A stretch of 64,000 nucleotides of DNA from Sepiola atlantica. Its lineage: Eukaryota; Mollusca; Cephalopoda; Sepiida; Sepiolidae. The position numbers were made by a program, and so were the translations under genes. Positions 30,598-42,289 of the stretch are shown piece by piece; the stretch's first letter is position 1; each line of letters starts with the position of its first letter. The stretch spans positions 8,560,635 to 8,624,634 of the forward strand of contig OY744551.1 in assembly GCA_963556195.1 (NCBI GenBank), given 5' to 3'. The notes below the pieces were generated by a model. That model made no database searches and was not told the origin of the DNA. It saw nothing but the letters and a program-made list of their open reading frames with translations.

Positions 30598-32398
30598 CTG
30601 GTGATACCAGATCAGGCTGCCCTGTGGCTCCCTGAGACGAAATTCACCTACATTGACGTTTTTTTTTTTTTTTTTTTTTTTTTGTAAAACTTAATTATGT
30701 TCTACAAAACCAAAAAAAAAAACCAACAGTCCCTCTCCCTTTCTCCCTCCCCTTTTTTATTTTATTTTTAGAACTTGAAGCATAAATCTTTTACTATAAT
30801 GACCAGATTCGGCATTAAATAACCCAAAAAGGGTTGATATGCCGTAAAACAAAACTACCAAACCAAAAACGATGATTAAACATTTGAAGATATAAAGAAC
30901 TTGAAGCATAAAAACTTTTACTATAATGACCAGATTCGGCATTAAATAACCCAAAAAGGGTTGATATGCCGTAAAACAAAACTACCAAACCAAAAACGAT
31001 GATTAAACATTTGAAGATATAAAGAACTTGAAGCATAAAAACTTTTACTATAATGACCAGATTCGGCATTAAATAACCCAAAAAGGGTTGATATGCCGTA
31101 AAACAAAACTACCTAACCAAAAACGATGATTAAACATTTGAAGATATAAAGAACTTGAAGCATAAAAACTTTTACTATAATGACCAGATTCGGCATTAAA
31201 TAACCCAAAAAGGGTTGATATGCCGTAAAACAAAACTACCAAACCAAAAACGATGATTAAACATTTGAAGATATAAAGAACTTGAAGCATAAAAACTTTT
31301 ACTATAATGACCAGATTCGGCATTAAATAACCCAAAAAGGGTTGATATGCCGTAAAACAAAACTACCAAACCAAAAACGATGATTAAACATTTGAAGATA
31401 TAAAGAACTTGAAGCATAAAAACTTTTACTATAATGACCAGATTCGGCATTAAATAACCCAAAAAGGGTTGATATGCCGTAAAACAAAACTACCAAACCA
31501 AAAACGATGATTAAACATTTGAAGATATAAAGAACTTGAAGCATAAAAACTTTTACTATAATGACCAGATTCGGCATTAAATAACCCAAAAAGGGTTGAT
31601 ATGCCGTAAAACAAAACTACCAAACCAAAAACGATGATTAAACATTTGAAGATATAAAGAACTTGAAGCATAAAAACTTTTACTATAATGACCAGATTCG
31701 GCATTAAATAACCCAAAAAGGGTTGATATGCCGTAAAACAAAACTACCAAACCAAAAACGATGATTAAACATTTGAAGATATAAAGAACTTGAAGCATAA
31801 AAACTTTTACTATAATGACCAGATTCGGCATTAAATAACCCAAAAAGGGTTGATATGCCGTAAAACAAAACTACCAAACCAAAAACGATGATTAAACATT
31901 TGAAGATATAAAGAACTTGAAGCATAAAAACTTTTACTATAATGACCAGATTCGGCATTAAATAACCCAAAAAGGGTTGATATGCCGTAAAACAAAACTA
32001 CCAAACCAAAAACGATGATTAAACATTTGAAGATATAAAGAACTTGAAGCATAAAAACTTTTACTATAATGACCAGCTTCGGCATTAAATAACCCAAAAA
32101 GGGTTGATATGCCGTAAAACAAAACTACCAAACCAAAAACGATGATTAAACATTTGAAGATATAAAGAACTTGAAGCATAAAAACTTTTACTATAATGAC
32201 CAGATTCGGCATTAAATAACCCAAAAAGGGTTGATATGCCGTAAAACAAAACTACCAAACCAAAAACGATGATTAAACATTTGAAGATATAAAGAACTTG
32301 AAGCATAAAAACTTTTACTATAATGACCAGATTCGGCATTAAATAACCCAAAAAGGGTTGATATGCCGTAAAACAAAACTACCAAACCATACCATACC
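30598..32398 (+). mobile_element. Short retroelement whose 3' end expanded into a satellite
   Basis: 30598-30770 matches the start of the element at 8043 (CTGGTGATACCAGATCAGGC, T-run, pyrimidine stretch). About 230 bp of its middle are missing, and its hairpin-containing end is present as about 12.7 copies of a 127-bp unit, closing with CCATACCATACC as in the reference copy. Confidence 0.8.
30771..32388. repeat. 127-bp satellite, about 12.7 units
   Basis: Units are almost identical; each contains the hairpin CGGCAT ... AACCCAAAAAGGGTT ... ATGCCG. A repeated minus-strand 88-codon frame every 127 bp is an artefact of the period (127 is not a multiple of 3). Confidence 0.97.
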
Positions 32399-32840
32399 GT
32401 TACATTCGACCACAAGGTATCAAAACTCCAACCTTTGCCTTAGGCGTAGAGCCCGACTCGTTTGGGGGAAGAAAGGGGAGCGGGGGCAGTTGTCATCCAA
32501 TTTTGTCTTGCAAATTTGTTGTATTTACCCTACGCTAGACACTCTCATCAGGTTTACTTGTCAGCTTAAATGCTATTTAGGCCTGACTTTGAAAATCTCA
32601 TTTTAGTAGACTCATCTTCTGAAGCGATAAATTTAAAACAAATGAGCCTGAGTTATTTTTTATTCTAATTTTTATTCCCTACCATCGGATGAAGCATATT
32701 TTTGCTAGTCATTTGTTTTTTTATTATTATTATCGCTGTTTGAATTCATGTTTTGAAACATGACATAAATAATTAATCTATTATGTCACACCAAAGCTAT
32801 AATTATGTTGTTATGGTAATGTTTTAAGCTCTGTTTATAA

Positions 32841-32915
32841 GAACGTACAAATAGCTTTGTTGGTAGAACCTCAGACTGAAGATCTCAAGGTTGCGGTTTC
32901 GATTTCCGGTCATGG
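32841..32915 (+). tRNA. tRNA-Phe-like pseudogene or SINE head
   Basis: ATAGCTTTGTTGGTAGAA (D-arm/A box), CTGAAGA as anticodon loop with GAA, and GGTTTCGATTTCC (T-arm/B box) are in tRNA order. The acceptor stem does not pair, and several conserved bases differ, so it is not a working tRNA. Confidence 0.5.
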
Positions 32916-33111
32916 CATCCGCTTAATTCTTTGAGAATTTATTATTTACTATTGATGCCATATTCTCCATTTCTAAAAGTAGCTAAGATCTCTGATATTT
33001 CCAAATGAGACAAATTCTGCAATCTATTACGTTTAAAAAAAATTAATTATAAAATTTTTTTAAATTCAATCTTAACCTAATTAGCCGATAATTATGAATT
33101 TTTTTAACATC

Positions 33112-33455
33112 CTTGGCCTTGGCCTTTTGGCTAAGATCAAAATGTAGTATCTGTTCCGATAGATACTGCACCCCATAAACTGGTAGTGTCTTGGTCTTTG
33201 GGGCTTGATTTACGCCGGTCAATGGGTCTGTCCTGTGCAGTTCTGGGAAGTCCACCTTCCCAGGCTTTGCCTCCCCTCTTTGGGGGGGGGGGAGTAAGTT
33301 TATTGCTTACTGTCTGAGGCGCCTCTACCGGTGAATGCCGACGGGGCTGCCCAGGCAATTTTTAAACCCCACTTACCTGACCCGACCTTGGGTCACATCT
33401 TACTTGTGGGAGTAAGATAAAAAATGGTCTTGTGCCTAACTTCTGGAGAGGAGTA
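33112..33455 (+). mobile_element. U2 snRNA-headed SINE, copy 2
   Basis: Collinear with 11588-11945 over its full length: U2-like 5' end with GTAGTA, CACCCCATAAACTGG stem, CCTGAGGCGCC-type region and tail TGTGCCTAACT ... GGAGTAAAT. Differs by substitutions and a longer G-run (33282-33292). Confidence 0.75.
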
Positions 33456-33846
33456 AATGAATACTAGGAGTAAACAGTCCAAATTTGGGCTATATTTTCT
33501 CTGTCGATGAAAGAAAAGAGGGAACAGAATGTGAAAAGGGCATGTAGACTTCCGTTTCCTCTTTTTAAACAACAGGTCTTCTGTTACAGCTGCTATTGAA
33601 AAATGTACCCTTGCTAAAAATCTTCCGAGGCGGATAAAATATGTTATGAAAGAAAATAAATCGAAATACGTTTTTTTTTTCTGTTGTTGTTAAGTATATG
33701 AACAAATGTTCCACAAATACAAATGACGAATCAGAATCAAATATCGATTTCAATGGAAGAAAGCTATTGACCGCTAAAATTCGAGAAACAGACACACTTT
33801 ACTTTATATATAAAATGTTTAATTTTTTTGTTTTCTTTTATTTCAG

Positions 33847-33943
33847 TTTTCTTACGAACCCGACATTCCATACAGAAACGTTCCATTTGAAATCACATGG
33901 GGTCCACAAAGTCGACCCTTGGATAACCCAAATAGTATACAAG
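33847..33943 (+). CDS. Plexin exon joining to PSI3 (97 bp)
   Basis: Acceptor TTATTTCAG and donor GTAAGT. Enters in phase 0 and leaves one base (G) for the next codon. Translation FSYEPDIPYRNVPFEITWGP and onward to NPNSIQ. The [FY]SYE motif followed by a W-containing strand and DNP/DKP turn is the piece just N-terminal of PSI3 in plexins. It joins in frame to 11232-11333 upstream and 41946-42118 downstream. Confidence 0.88.
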
Positions 33944-34179
33944 GTAAGTATGCACACATGCACACTGCCCTAGGTTTCGTGGGGGTACATAGATGCATAT
34001 CAAAAACGGCAGACCTGCACTGGGGGGGAATATTTAGCTAAGTGAGGAGACCGCCCAAGAAATTCCATCTCCGTTGTCTTACTCAAATTGGTTAACCTAC
34101 AAGTAATTCCACTCCACTTTAAATATATTTTTTGTAATTATTCTTGTTTAAAATTGCTTATAACCTCTTTAGAGTTATA

Positions 34180-34495
34180 TTCTTTCCAGCCCCCTGGAAG
34201 GATCTCCGAAAAACACGTCTGCCTTGGTCGACAGATAAGGACCAAGAGAAAGATCAGACTAGCTTATTTACTACAGCTTGCTCGACATCATTTCTTCTTT
34301 TTTTTTTTCTTGTAACTTTTAATATATTTTTTGTAATTATTCTTGTTTAAAATTGCTTTTAACCCCTGGAAGGATCTCGGAAAAACACGTCTGCCTTGGT
34401 CGACAGATAAGGGCCAAGAGAAATATCAGACTAGCTTATTTACTACAGCTTGCTCGACATCATTTCTTCTTCTTTTTTCTTGTAACAATAGTTGT
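34180..34495. repeat. Tandem duplication of about 175 bp
   Basis: Two copies with CTGGAAGGATCTC, AAAACACGTCTGCCTTGGTC and AGACTAGCTTATTTACTACA; a third, diverged, is at 36046-36125. Lies 240 bp after the plexin exon. Confidence 0.9.
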
Positions 34496-35236
34496 AATAG
34501 ATGTTGATAACAACACACATTCTGCGTCTGGCAAACCGGAATATTAACCGACCCAAAACAGGAAGTCTTACGGAGCCAGACGGTGATTACCGAAAAATCG
34601 TCACCTGTGTATTTTAGGTAAAGAAATAATGAAATAAAGAAAATTGAGAAAAAATTTTGTACTAATTTTTATTTTAAATAATTTATTTTACAAAAATAAG
34701 TAATCAAATAGTTTGATTTTTTTGGTACTTCTGCAGTTTATGGACCGTGCTGAAAAATAATGTTATTATTTAGAAAGCCATTCGTAAGATGGGGAGGGGA
34801 CTGTGTTAATTATTCTGCACTTTCACCTAACAATTTAATTAATAAATTTGGGAAACTGAACATCTTGCCGGAAGTTATATTACGGGTGAAGTTTAATAAC
34901 TGGGACTACATCTGAGCTAACACCGTTTGTTGTTGATTTATTTCTAAACTGAGTCGGTTAATATAACGGTTTTCCAGTTTTCTTTTTTTTTTGTATTCAT
35001 TAATAGCATTATGGTGTGTTGGCGATTCTGTGTCTTGTAAACACCTCACGGCAGTAGTGGTGCTGGTGGTAGTGGTAGTAGTAGTGGTAGTAGTAGTAGT
35101 AATGGTCGTCGCAGTAGAGTTGTTTTCTTTCTTTCTTCTTCAGCGAGTGTAATAGATTTTAATAACAACAGAACACAATCTTTATCTTTCGTTTTAATAT
35201 TTTTCTTTTTTTTTCCATATTTATTCTTCTTTAGAA
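34496..35236. other. Gene-free stretch
   Basis: GTAGTGGTAGTAGTAG-type simple repeat at 35050-35110; nothing else recognised. Confidence 0.4.
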
Positions 35237-36306
35237 CTAGCAGGGCTACCCGGCGTTGCCCGGTGCAAAAGAGTAACATATTTCTATTAAAACCTCTATC
35301 TCTCTACCTCTCTCTCTGTCTCTATCCCCCTTTCTCTCTTCATCCCTCTGCTGCCGTTTTCCACCTCCCTACCCCTCTTTTTCCTCTGCCCGGACATACA
35401 CACGTACACACTCCTTTATTTCGATTCCTTGGATTATAAGGAAAGTATCTCCTTGCTTAAAAATCCAGAGTAACTTCACTTAACTATATGAAAATGTCTG
35501 GAAAACCGACACCCCTGACAAAATCTGTGCCGGTTTAGGGTCTAAGAATAAATAATCTTTTTTAAATTTTAGATATTACTCCTTCCGGGCAACGCTGATC
35601 AAGAATATAACAACTTTGTGGGTGTCTATACTGTAGTTGTAAAGTTTTAGCCGGACATACAGACAACTTCCGATTATATAATAGATTGCTCATTTTTTCC
35701 TTCTTTGTAATGGCGGCTTTACACCTTCCTTTCTCATTCTTTCTGGTGTAATAGATATTAATAATTAATAACAGCACACAATCTTCATTTTAACATTTTT
35801 CTTTCAGGTATTTATTCATCTCCATTGTAACGTTGTATTGTTGACATGTCGTAGTAATAATAATTCTGGCCGTTTTTTTCTTTCTTTTTCAGCAGGCCGT
35901 AATAGGTATTAAAAATGTCAGCAGACAATATTTCGTTTGAATATTTGTCTTGTTTTCATATATTGATTATTATTTAAAATTGCTCTTCGCATCTGTATAG
36001 TAATATTACATATTTCGTTCACTAACCTGAGGTGGTGGTGGGAGGGAGAAGATATCCAAAAAACACGTCTTTTCTTGGTCGACAGATAAGACAAGAGAAG
36101 TATTAGACTAGCTTATCGGCAACGTCGACTTCCTGTTCGTGACGTCACTTCCTTAATTTCGAGTGAAAGATTTCTCTTTCTACACAATACTGTACTTATT
36201 AAATTTCACTTTCAAAATTGTATTTAAAAGCAAAATCTTACTATTGTGGAGAAAAAATTTGGCTTGAAAAACAACGTCAGCGAGCAACGCCGGATCGGGT
36301 CAGCTA
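35237..36306. mobile_element. Second element with inverted CTAG...GGCAACGCC termini
   Basis: Left end CTAGCAGGGCTACCCGGCGT then TGCCCGG; right end GCAACGCCGGATCGGGTCAG then CTAA. An internal copy of the terminus is at 35585 (CCGGGCAACGCTGATCAAG). No coding frame recognised. Confidence 0.5.
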
Positions 36307-36889
36307 ATAAGCAATAAACTTGAAGAAATGTTAGATAGTGAGGGGGTGCCGGAGGGAAGGCATCCTAAAAGGTGGGGGAGGGGGGGTCTAAAAGCGGAAG
36401 TCGAGAAATCATGTGACTTCCTCCCAGAGAGCGGTTCTTTCTTTTAGCCACCGACAACAGACCCGAACAGACGCGAGATGGTCATCGCAGCCAGCCCCGG
36501 CAGGGGGAGGGGGTAGAGGTAGCTAAAAGTCGGCCTGTCTGTCCATATTATTGGTATATTTCCCTCTAATTCATTCATTCTCTCTCTCTCTCGTACATAC
36601 GCATTCCAGCTTCTGTCTTTTTTTAGTTTAAATAAAAATTTTCAAACCAAACCAGCGTCCACGTGGTTTTCTATCAACAGTCGAGTTTTACAGCGCGAGG
36701 ATTGACAACAAGATAAGTTACAACAGAGAAGATGCGAGGGTGTACAAATGTTATACACCCAACGGCAAGCAGTATCCAACAGAAGAAGGCTGGAGAGCAG
36801 ATCGGCTGAAACATAATAGGCATATAAATATTAACATTGATGAGAGCAATGCAACTAATCATCTGATGATAGTGCATCGAAACAGTTGC

Positions 36890-36940
36890 AAATTGTGAGA
36901 GTGCATCCGAGTGCATCCGAGTGCATCCGAGTGCATCCCA
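36890..36940. repeat. 10-bp tandem repeat GAGTGCATCC
   Basis: Four perfect units following a CTGATGATAGTGCATCGAAAC block (36862-36882) that has hammerhead-like core words without a usable stem II. Confidence 0.8.
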
Positions 36941-37817
36941 GACAGGTATATAATCAGCGGAGCTTATCGAACGAGCATTTCTTTACGGGAATGGAATGGA
37001 AATCACGGATCGCGGAAGAATTGTAGGAATGGAACGTCTGTGGTTGTTTCTAGTTTAGAAAGAAACAAAAAAGACAATGCCCACCCCTTTACCCACCCTT
37101 ACCATCCTTACACCCCCCTCCCCCCAAAAAAAAATAAAGCTAAAAAAATGTAAAAAAAAAATCTAGTTACTTTTTCCCTTAACTAACTAATCCGAATGAT
37201 CGGTGCAATTAAATGCTGTTCCGGAGAAAAAAAAAAAAAAAAAAAAAAACACGAATCTTCCAGTCGCGCAAGATGCTAAGATGTGCACTTGCACCGACGA
37301 TTGCGGAATACGGAGCGGCGTAGTTTCGGAACAATGCTTATAATTGCTAATTTTTTTTTTTTTTTTTTTCTAAAAAAAATAAATATAAAATAAAAAAAAG
37401 AAAGTATTTCACCGGAGGAAAAGGGAAGAAAGAAAAAAGGAAGCTCCATTGTTCCTTTTTATTTCGCAGGTTCATTTCGTAAATGGGAGTTTATATAAAA
37501 ATCGAAGAAGAAGAAAAAAAGGGAGCCCTTAATTAAATAAATAGGTCAGCTGATGACCTTTTGCTCAAAAAGCATATAAGTTTTATCAATTTCGTAATTG
37601 TTCTTATGCAAAAAAAAAAGTAGAAAACTAAAAAAATAAAATAATTGATCATCCCATAAGTTCTGGACAGATTTAGATTCACGAGAGTTTAATAACAAGT
37701 AGGAATTTTAATACTATGCATTTTTTTTTTATACTAATGATTAAGCACTTACGAAGGCCAACAACCACTAGAGGATAAAGGGTCTATGAAATTGTCAGTT
37801 GGTTGATAAACAACAAG
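36941..37817. other. Gene-free stretch with A and T runs
   Basis: A-runs at 37137-37160 and 37228-37248, T-run at 37352-37369. No gene signature. Confidence 0.45.
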
Positions 37818-39450
37818 TGTTTTTTAGGAAGAGGTATCCAGAGATTCGTAGTCATGATGTAAGCAGTTCCGACTACGAACGGAGAAAGCCGAACAAAGTT
37901 CCGATTTTTACCGAAATATATGAATGAAAAAATGTGCTGTTACTTACCAGAGACCTATTTTTTTGATGAATTCGAATGATTACGTTCCGACTTTTACGTA
38001 ATATTTTGGATACAATTATTAGTTTTGCAACTTTTTATTTGGATTTCTTGGATAACTTTTCATTTACGTTTACTAAAAGGGTTAGTTTAGGGTTGGTTTA
38101 GGGTTAATGTAAAAATTAAAAAAAAGGTTATTTTAAAGGCTAAGTACCGAAACAACATTACAGAATACCTTTACTAAAAGGGTTAGTTTAGGGTTCGTTT
38201 AGGGTTAATGTAAAAATAAAAAAAGGTTATTTTAAAAGCTAAGTATCGAAACAACATTACAGAATACATTTACTAAAAGGGTTAGTTTAGGGTTCGTTTA
38301 GGGTTAATGTAAAAATAAAAAAAGGTTATTTTAAAGGCTAAGTATCGAAACAACATTACAGAATACCTTTACTAAAAGGGGTAGTTTAGGGTTCGTTTAG
38401 GGTTAATGTAAAAATAAAAAAAGGTTATTTTAAAAGCTAAGTATCGAAACAACATTACAGAATACATTTACTAAAAGGGGTAGTTTAGGGTTCCTTTAGG
38501 GTTAATGTAAAAATAAAAAAAGGTTATTTTAAAAGCTAAGTACCGAAACAACATTACAGAATACCTTTACTAAAAGGGTTAGTTTAGGGTTGGTTTAGGG
38601 CTAATGTAAAAATAAAAAAAAGGTTATTTTAAAGGCTAAGTACCGAAACAACATTACAGAATACCTTTACTAAAAGGGTTAGTTTAGGGTTCGTTTAGGG
38701 TTAATGTAAAAATAAAAAAAGGTTATTTTAAAGGCTAAGTATCGAAACAACATTACAGAATACCTTTACTAAAAGGGGTAGTTTAGGGTTCGTTTAGGGT
38801 TAATGTAAAAATAAAAAAAGGTTATTTTAAAGGCTAAGTACCGAAACAACATTACAGAATACCTTTACTAAAAGGGGTAGTTTAGGGTTCGTTTAGGGTT
38901 AATGTAAAAATTTAAAAACAGGTTATTTTAAAAGCTAAGTACCGAAACAACATTACAGAATACCTTTACTAAAAGGGGTAGTTTAGGGTTCGTTTAGGGT
39001 TAATGTAAAAATAAAAAAAAGGTTATTTTAAAAGCTAAGTACCGAAACAACATTACAGAATACCTTTACTAAAAGGGTCAGTTAAGTGTAGATTAAGGTT
39101 AAGGCAAAAAAAAGGAACCCAGTTCGGTTCGTATTGTTTAGAAATACCGAAACAACATTAATGGGGAAAAAGTTTTAAAATAATTAAAAAAAAAGTAAAT
39201 GACGAATTTTTTTTGCCAGTTTAGTGCTTTTTAGGAATAGGTATACCGAGATTTGTAGCCGTGACGTAAGCTGCTGTGACTACGAACGGAGAAAGTCGAA
39301 CCAAGTTCCGATTTTTACCGAAACATAAAAATAAAAATGGCGCTGTTGCTTGGCAGACGACTATTTTTCAATCAATTAGAAATTAGGTCAAGTTCCGACT
39401 TTTGCGTAATTGTTTAGATACCCTTATTACGTTTACAACTTTTAATTTCG
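37818..39450. repeat. Compound satellite: flanking direct repeats around a 99-bp array
   Basis: Two direct copies of about 240 bp (37818-38065 and 39223-39450; shared GACTACGAACGGAGAAAG and AAGTTCCGATTTTTACCGAA) bracket about ten units of 99 bp (38066-39080). Each unit carries two TTTAGGGTT words resembling telomeric TTAGGG. Confidence 0.92.
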
Positions 39451-39514
39451 AATTTTTTAAATACCTTTTACTTTACCTTTACCAAACGAGTTGGGTTAGT
39501 TGGTCCCCCGATTT

Positions 39515-41584
39515 ATAAAATCGGGGGACTTATGTTTTGAGGCATGTCCGTCCGTCCGCCCGTCCGTCCGCCCGTCCGTCCGGATTTTTCTCCGCAACCA
39601 TCCATTGAATTTCTCTGAAATTTTGCATGAAGTTGTAACTTTGGTCAGATTAGAAAGTAACATTCTCCGATTTTTGAAAAAAAATCTGGTTAGCGACCCA
39701 GGGAGTCAAAAGGCCCCGAAATGGCAAAAAATTACATTTTTTGCCCCATAACTTTTCATCCATCCATTCAATTTCTCTGAAACTTGGCCAAAATGTGGAG
39801 GCAATTGTTCCTAATAGAAAATAAGTATCGCTGACCTTGGAAAAAATCTGGTTCGCGCCCCCAGGGGGTCAAAAGCCCCCTAAAATGGCAAAAATTACCC
39901 TTTTCTCCCATAACGTTTGATCCATCCATTCAATTTTTCTTAAACTTGCCCAAAATGTAGAGGCAATTGTTATGAATATAAAATGAGCATCCTTGACCTC
40001 AGAAAAATCCCGCTTCGCGACCCCAGGGGGTACAAAGGGGGGGGGGTCAAAAATGCCCCAAATTGCCCAAAATTTATTGCATTTTACACTCGCAACATCG
40101 AGTCACATACAGAGGGGGACCACGCACGTGCGGCTTATTTAGAGTTAGTTTAGGGTTAGGTTAAGGTTAATTTTGGATTAGGTTAAGGGTTATATTTAAT
40201 ACATTTAAATAAAAGATAAAATCGACACTTTCTTTCGTTAAATAACTTCTTTGCAAAAAAAAATGGCTTCATGCCTTGTCTGGAGCGATTTCCCAAAACA
40301 AAAAGGTATCAGCGGCTTTCTGGTCGTGAGTGAATTCTTTTTTCTTTTGCGATCTCTATGCTGAAAATCCATTTCTGTATGGATGAATCTAAATATACGC
40401 CCCATTATTGATCCGAGCTTTCCCGTTCCACGGTAGGCGGTAATTATTTTCGCCTTTACTTTCATTCAACCAGCAAGCTCTTTTGCATCGACCAGAAATA
40501 TCGGTTGCTAGTCTGTGTCTATCTTTCTCACCCCTTCAAGGAACTATGAGCGTCTCCTTACCCATTCACCGCCAGAACGGACATGGTCGGTTTCAGCACG
40601 TCAATCCCGTTCCTGCTATCAAACATTTTTGTCAACTATCAGCAAGTCTTGGGAATCTACCCCGTATGAAAATATGTTAATATAAGAAATCCGTCTAAAC
40701 TTCGAGCATGCCAATGCGTTTTCGGTCTACAATCAGAATTTGAATTCATAACCGCCAAGAACATCTCCGCGGATAACACCCATTAACAAGGAGATTATAT
40801 CAACAACAAAAAAAGTTTGCTTATTTTTATTTTTTGAAAAACTGCCACAATACTGGTCAACTCTGATGATGGAATATTATTCCGAAATTAATAAGATTAA
40901 AGTAAAAAAATATATAAATTTATCTTGCATTGATAAAAGCTTCTATTTTCAATTTTAACAAGCCGCGCGTGCGTACGTGGTCCCCCTCCGTATGTGACTC
41001 GATGTGGCGAGTGTAAAATGCAATAAATTTGGGCAATTTGGGGCATTTTTGACCCCCACCTTTGACCCCCTGGTGGCGCGAACCAGAAATTTTTTTAGGT
41101 CAAGGATGCTCATTTTATATCCATAACAATTGCTTCTACATTTTGGCCAAGTTTAAGAAAAATTGAATGGATGGATAAAACGTTATGGGAGAAAAGGGTC
41201 ATTTTTTTTGCAATTCTGGGAGCTTTTAACCCCCTGGGGGCGCGAACAAGATTTTTTCCAAGGTCAGCGATACTTATTTTCTATTAGGAACAATTGCCTC
41301 CACATTTTGGCCAAGTTTCAGAGAAATTGAATGGATGGATGAAAAGTTATGGGGCAAAAAATGTCATTTTTTTGCCATTTCGGGGCCTTTTGACCCCCTG
41401 GGGAGCTAACCAGATTTTTTTTCAAAAATCGGAGAATGTCACTTTCTAACCTGACCAAAGTTACAACTTCATGCAAAATTTAAGAGAAATTCAATGGATG
41501 GTTGCGGAGAAAAATCCGGACGGACGGACATCCGGACGGACATCCGGACGGACATGCCTCAAAACATAAGTCCCCCGATTTTAT
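39515..41584. mobile_element. 2.07-kb foldback element with about 620-bp inverted arms
   Basis: Left arm 39515-40134 and right arm 40962-41584 are inverted copies; the outer ends read ATAAAATCGGGGGACTTATG and complement. Arms start with CGTCCGTCCG runs. The centre (40135-40961) has TTAGGGTTAGG words and a LINE-tail fragment (40263-40300, CATGCCTTGTCTGGAGCGAT). No transposase frame, so it would depend on another element. Confidence 0.9.
40300..40450. repeat. Direct duplicate of the sequence beside the PSI exon
   Basis: GCGGCTTTCTG ... ATGCTGAAAATCCATTTCT ... GATGA matches 41760-41900, placing one copy inside the foldback element and the other just upstream of the exon at 41946. Confidence 0.8.
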
Positions 41585-41782
41585 GAATAATATATTAATA
41601 TAAGCTTGTACCTGGATTAGTTACTTTGTACTGAACTTATTAACGATATACAAAAATCGATATTTCTTTATAACTTTGGAGGCGACATTGTCTATATGGA
41701 AAATGATTCCCTAATCGTACTTTAAATCGGGGTTCGGACATCGGCTTGTAACGGTAGGTAGCGGCGGCTTTCTGATTGTGAG

Positions 41783-41815
<33 letters not shown>

Positions 41816-41945
41816 CGATCACGATGCTGAAAATCCATTTCTATATCGATGAGTCTAAATGTGCGCCTCGTTATCGATCCGTTCTTTCCTTTTTCCACCT
41901 GACATTCTAATAAAGGCTTCGATTTTTTTCTCTTCCATTTTGCAG

Positions 41946-42118
41946 TGAAGATGTACAAATGTGACTCGATGGCAGACACCTGTGGTCTTTGTTTGACAAT
42001 GGATCAAATCTATAACTGCGGATGGTGTGAAACAAAGTGTAGCATCAGAGACCAGTGCAAATCCGACTTCAAATGGTTCCCAAATACGGAGATCTGCCGC
42101 GGCGTTCGGATAACAAAC
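41946..42118 (+). CDS. Plexin exon: PSI3 domain (173 bp)
   Basis: Acceptor TTCCATTTTGCAG and donor GTGAGT. With the G carried from the previous exon it encodes 58 residues beginning VKMYKCDSMADTCGLCLTMD and containing NCGWC, CSIRDQC and EICRG. The Cys spacing (C-x6-C-x2-C-x8-C-x2-C) is the plexin/semaphorin/integrin (PSI) cysteine knot, which positions the ectodomain modules. Ends in phase 0 and continues RITN to FYPSKGP in the next exon, as in other plexins. Conservation is high enough to name the family with confidence. The paralogue is uncertain; the short IPT1 half that follows resembles B-type plexins. Confidence 0.95.
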
Positions 42119-42119
42119 G

Positions 42120-42124
42120 TGAGT

Positions 42125-42156
<32 letters not shown>

Positions 42157-42170
42157 ACGCGCGCACACAT
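42120..42170. repeat. (CA)n microsatellite at the splice donor
   Basis: GAGTA followed by about 12 CA units and CGTACGCGCG, starting within 6 bp of the donor. Confidence 0.9.
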
Positions 42171-42215
42171 ATCTATTTATATAAAGTTAGGTATAAAAAA
42201 AGGAAAACCGAAAAT

Positions 42216-42266
42216 TGTTCATATATTCATCGACGTTTCGTCTTCATTGTTCAAAGACTTTATGAA
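42216..42266 (-). ncRNA. Decayed hammerhead-like motif (family D)
   Basis: Minus strand keeps AGTCTT/AAGAC, GAAACGTCGATG and flanking CATC, but CTGATGA has become TTCATAA. Inactive relative of 47207-47247. Confidence 0.45.
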
Positions 42267-42289
42267 GATGATTGATGTTAAGATAAACA

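Noticed and set aside
31000..32390. Regular array that could suggest CRISPR
   Set aside because: Units are contiguous 127-bp copies without unique spacers, in a eukaryotic intron.
30757..32415. Repeated identical 88-residue frame on the minus strand
   Set aside because: Produced by the 127-bp satellite; the period shifts frame each unit and no start or promoter context repeats sensibly.
32841..32915. Functional tRNA-Phe gene
   Set aside because: The acceptor stem does not pair and the T-arm is degenerate.
36860..36885. CTGATGATAGTGCATCGAAAC as a hammerhead
   Set aside because: Nothing between the core words can form stem II without using the core itself.
40868..40905. CTGATGA-T-GGAAT/ATTCC-GAAA as a hammerhead
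   Set aside because: Stem II is good, but stem I is at most 2 bp and stem III is only the ATTAAT palindrome.
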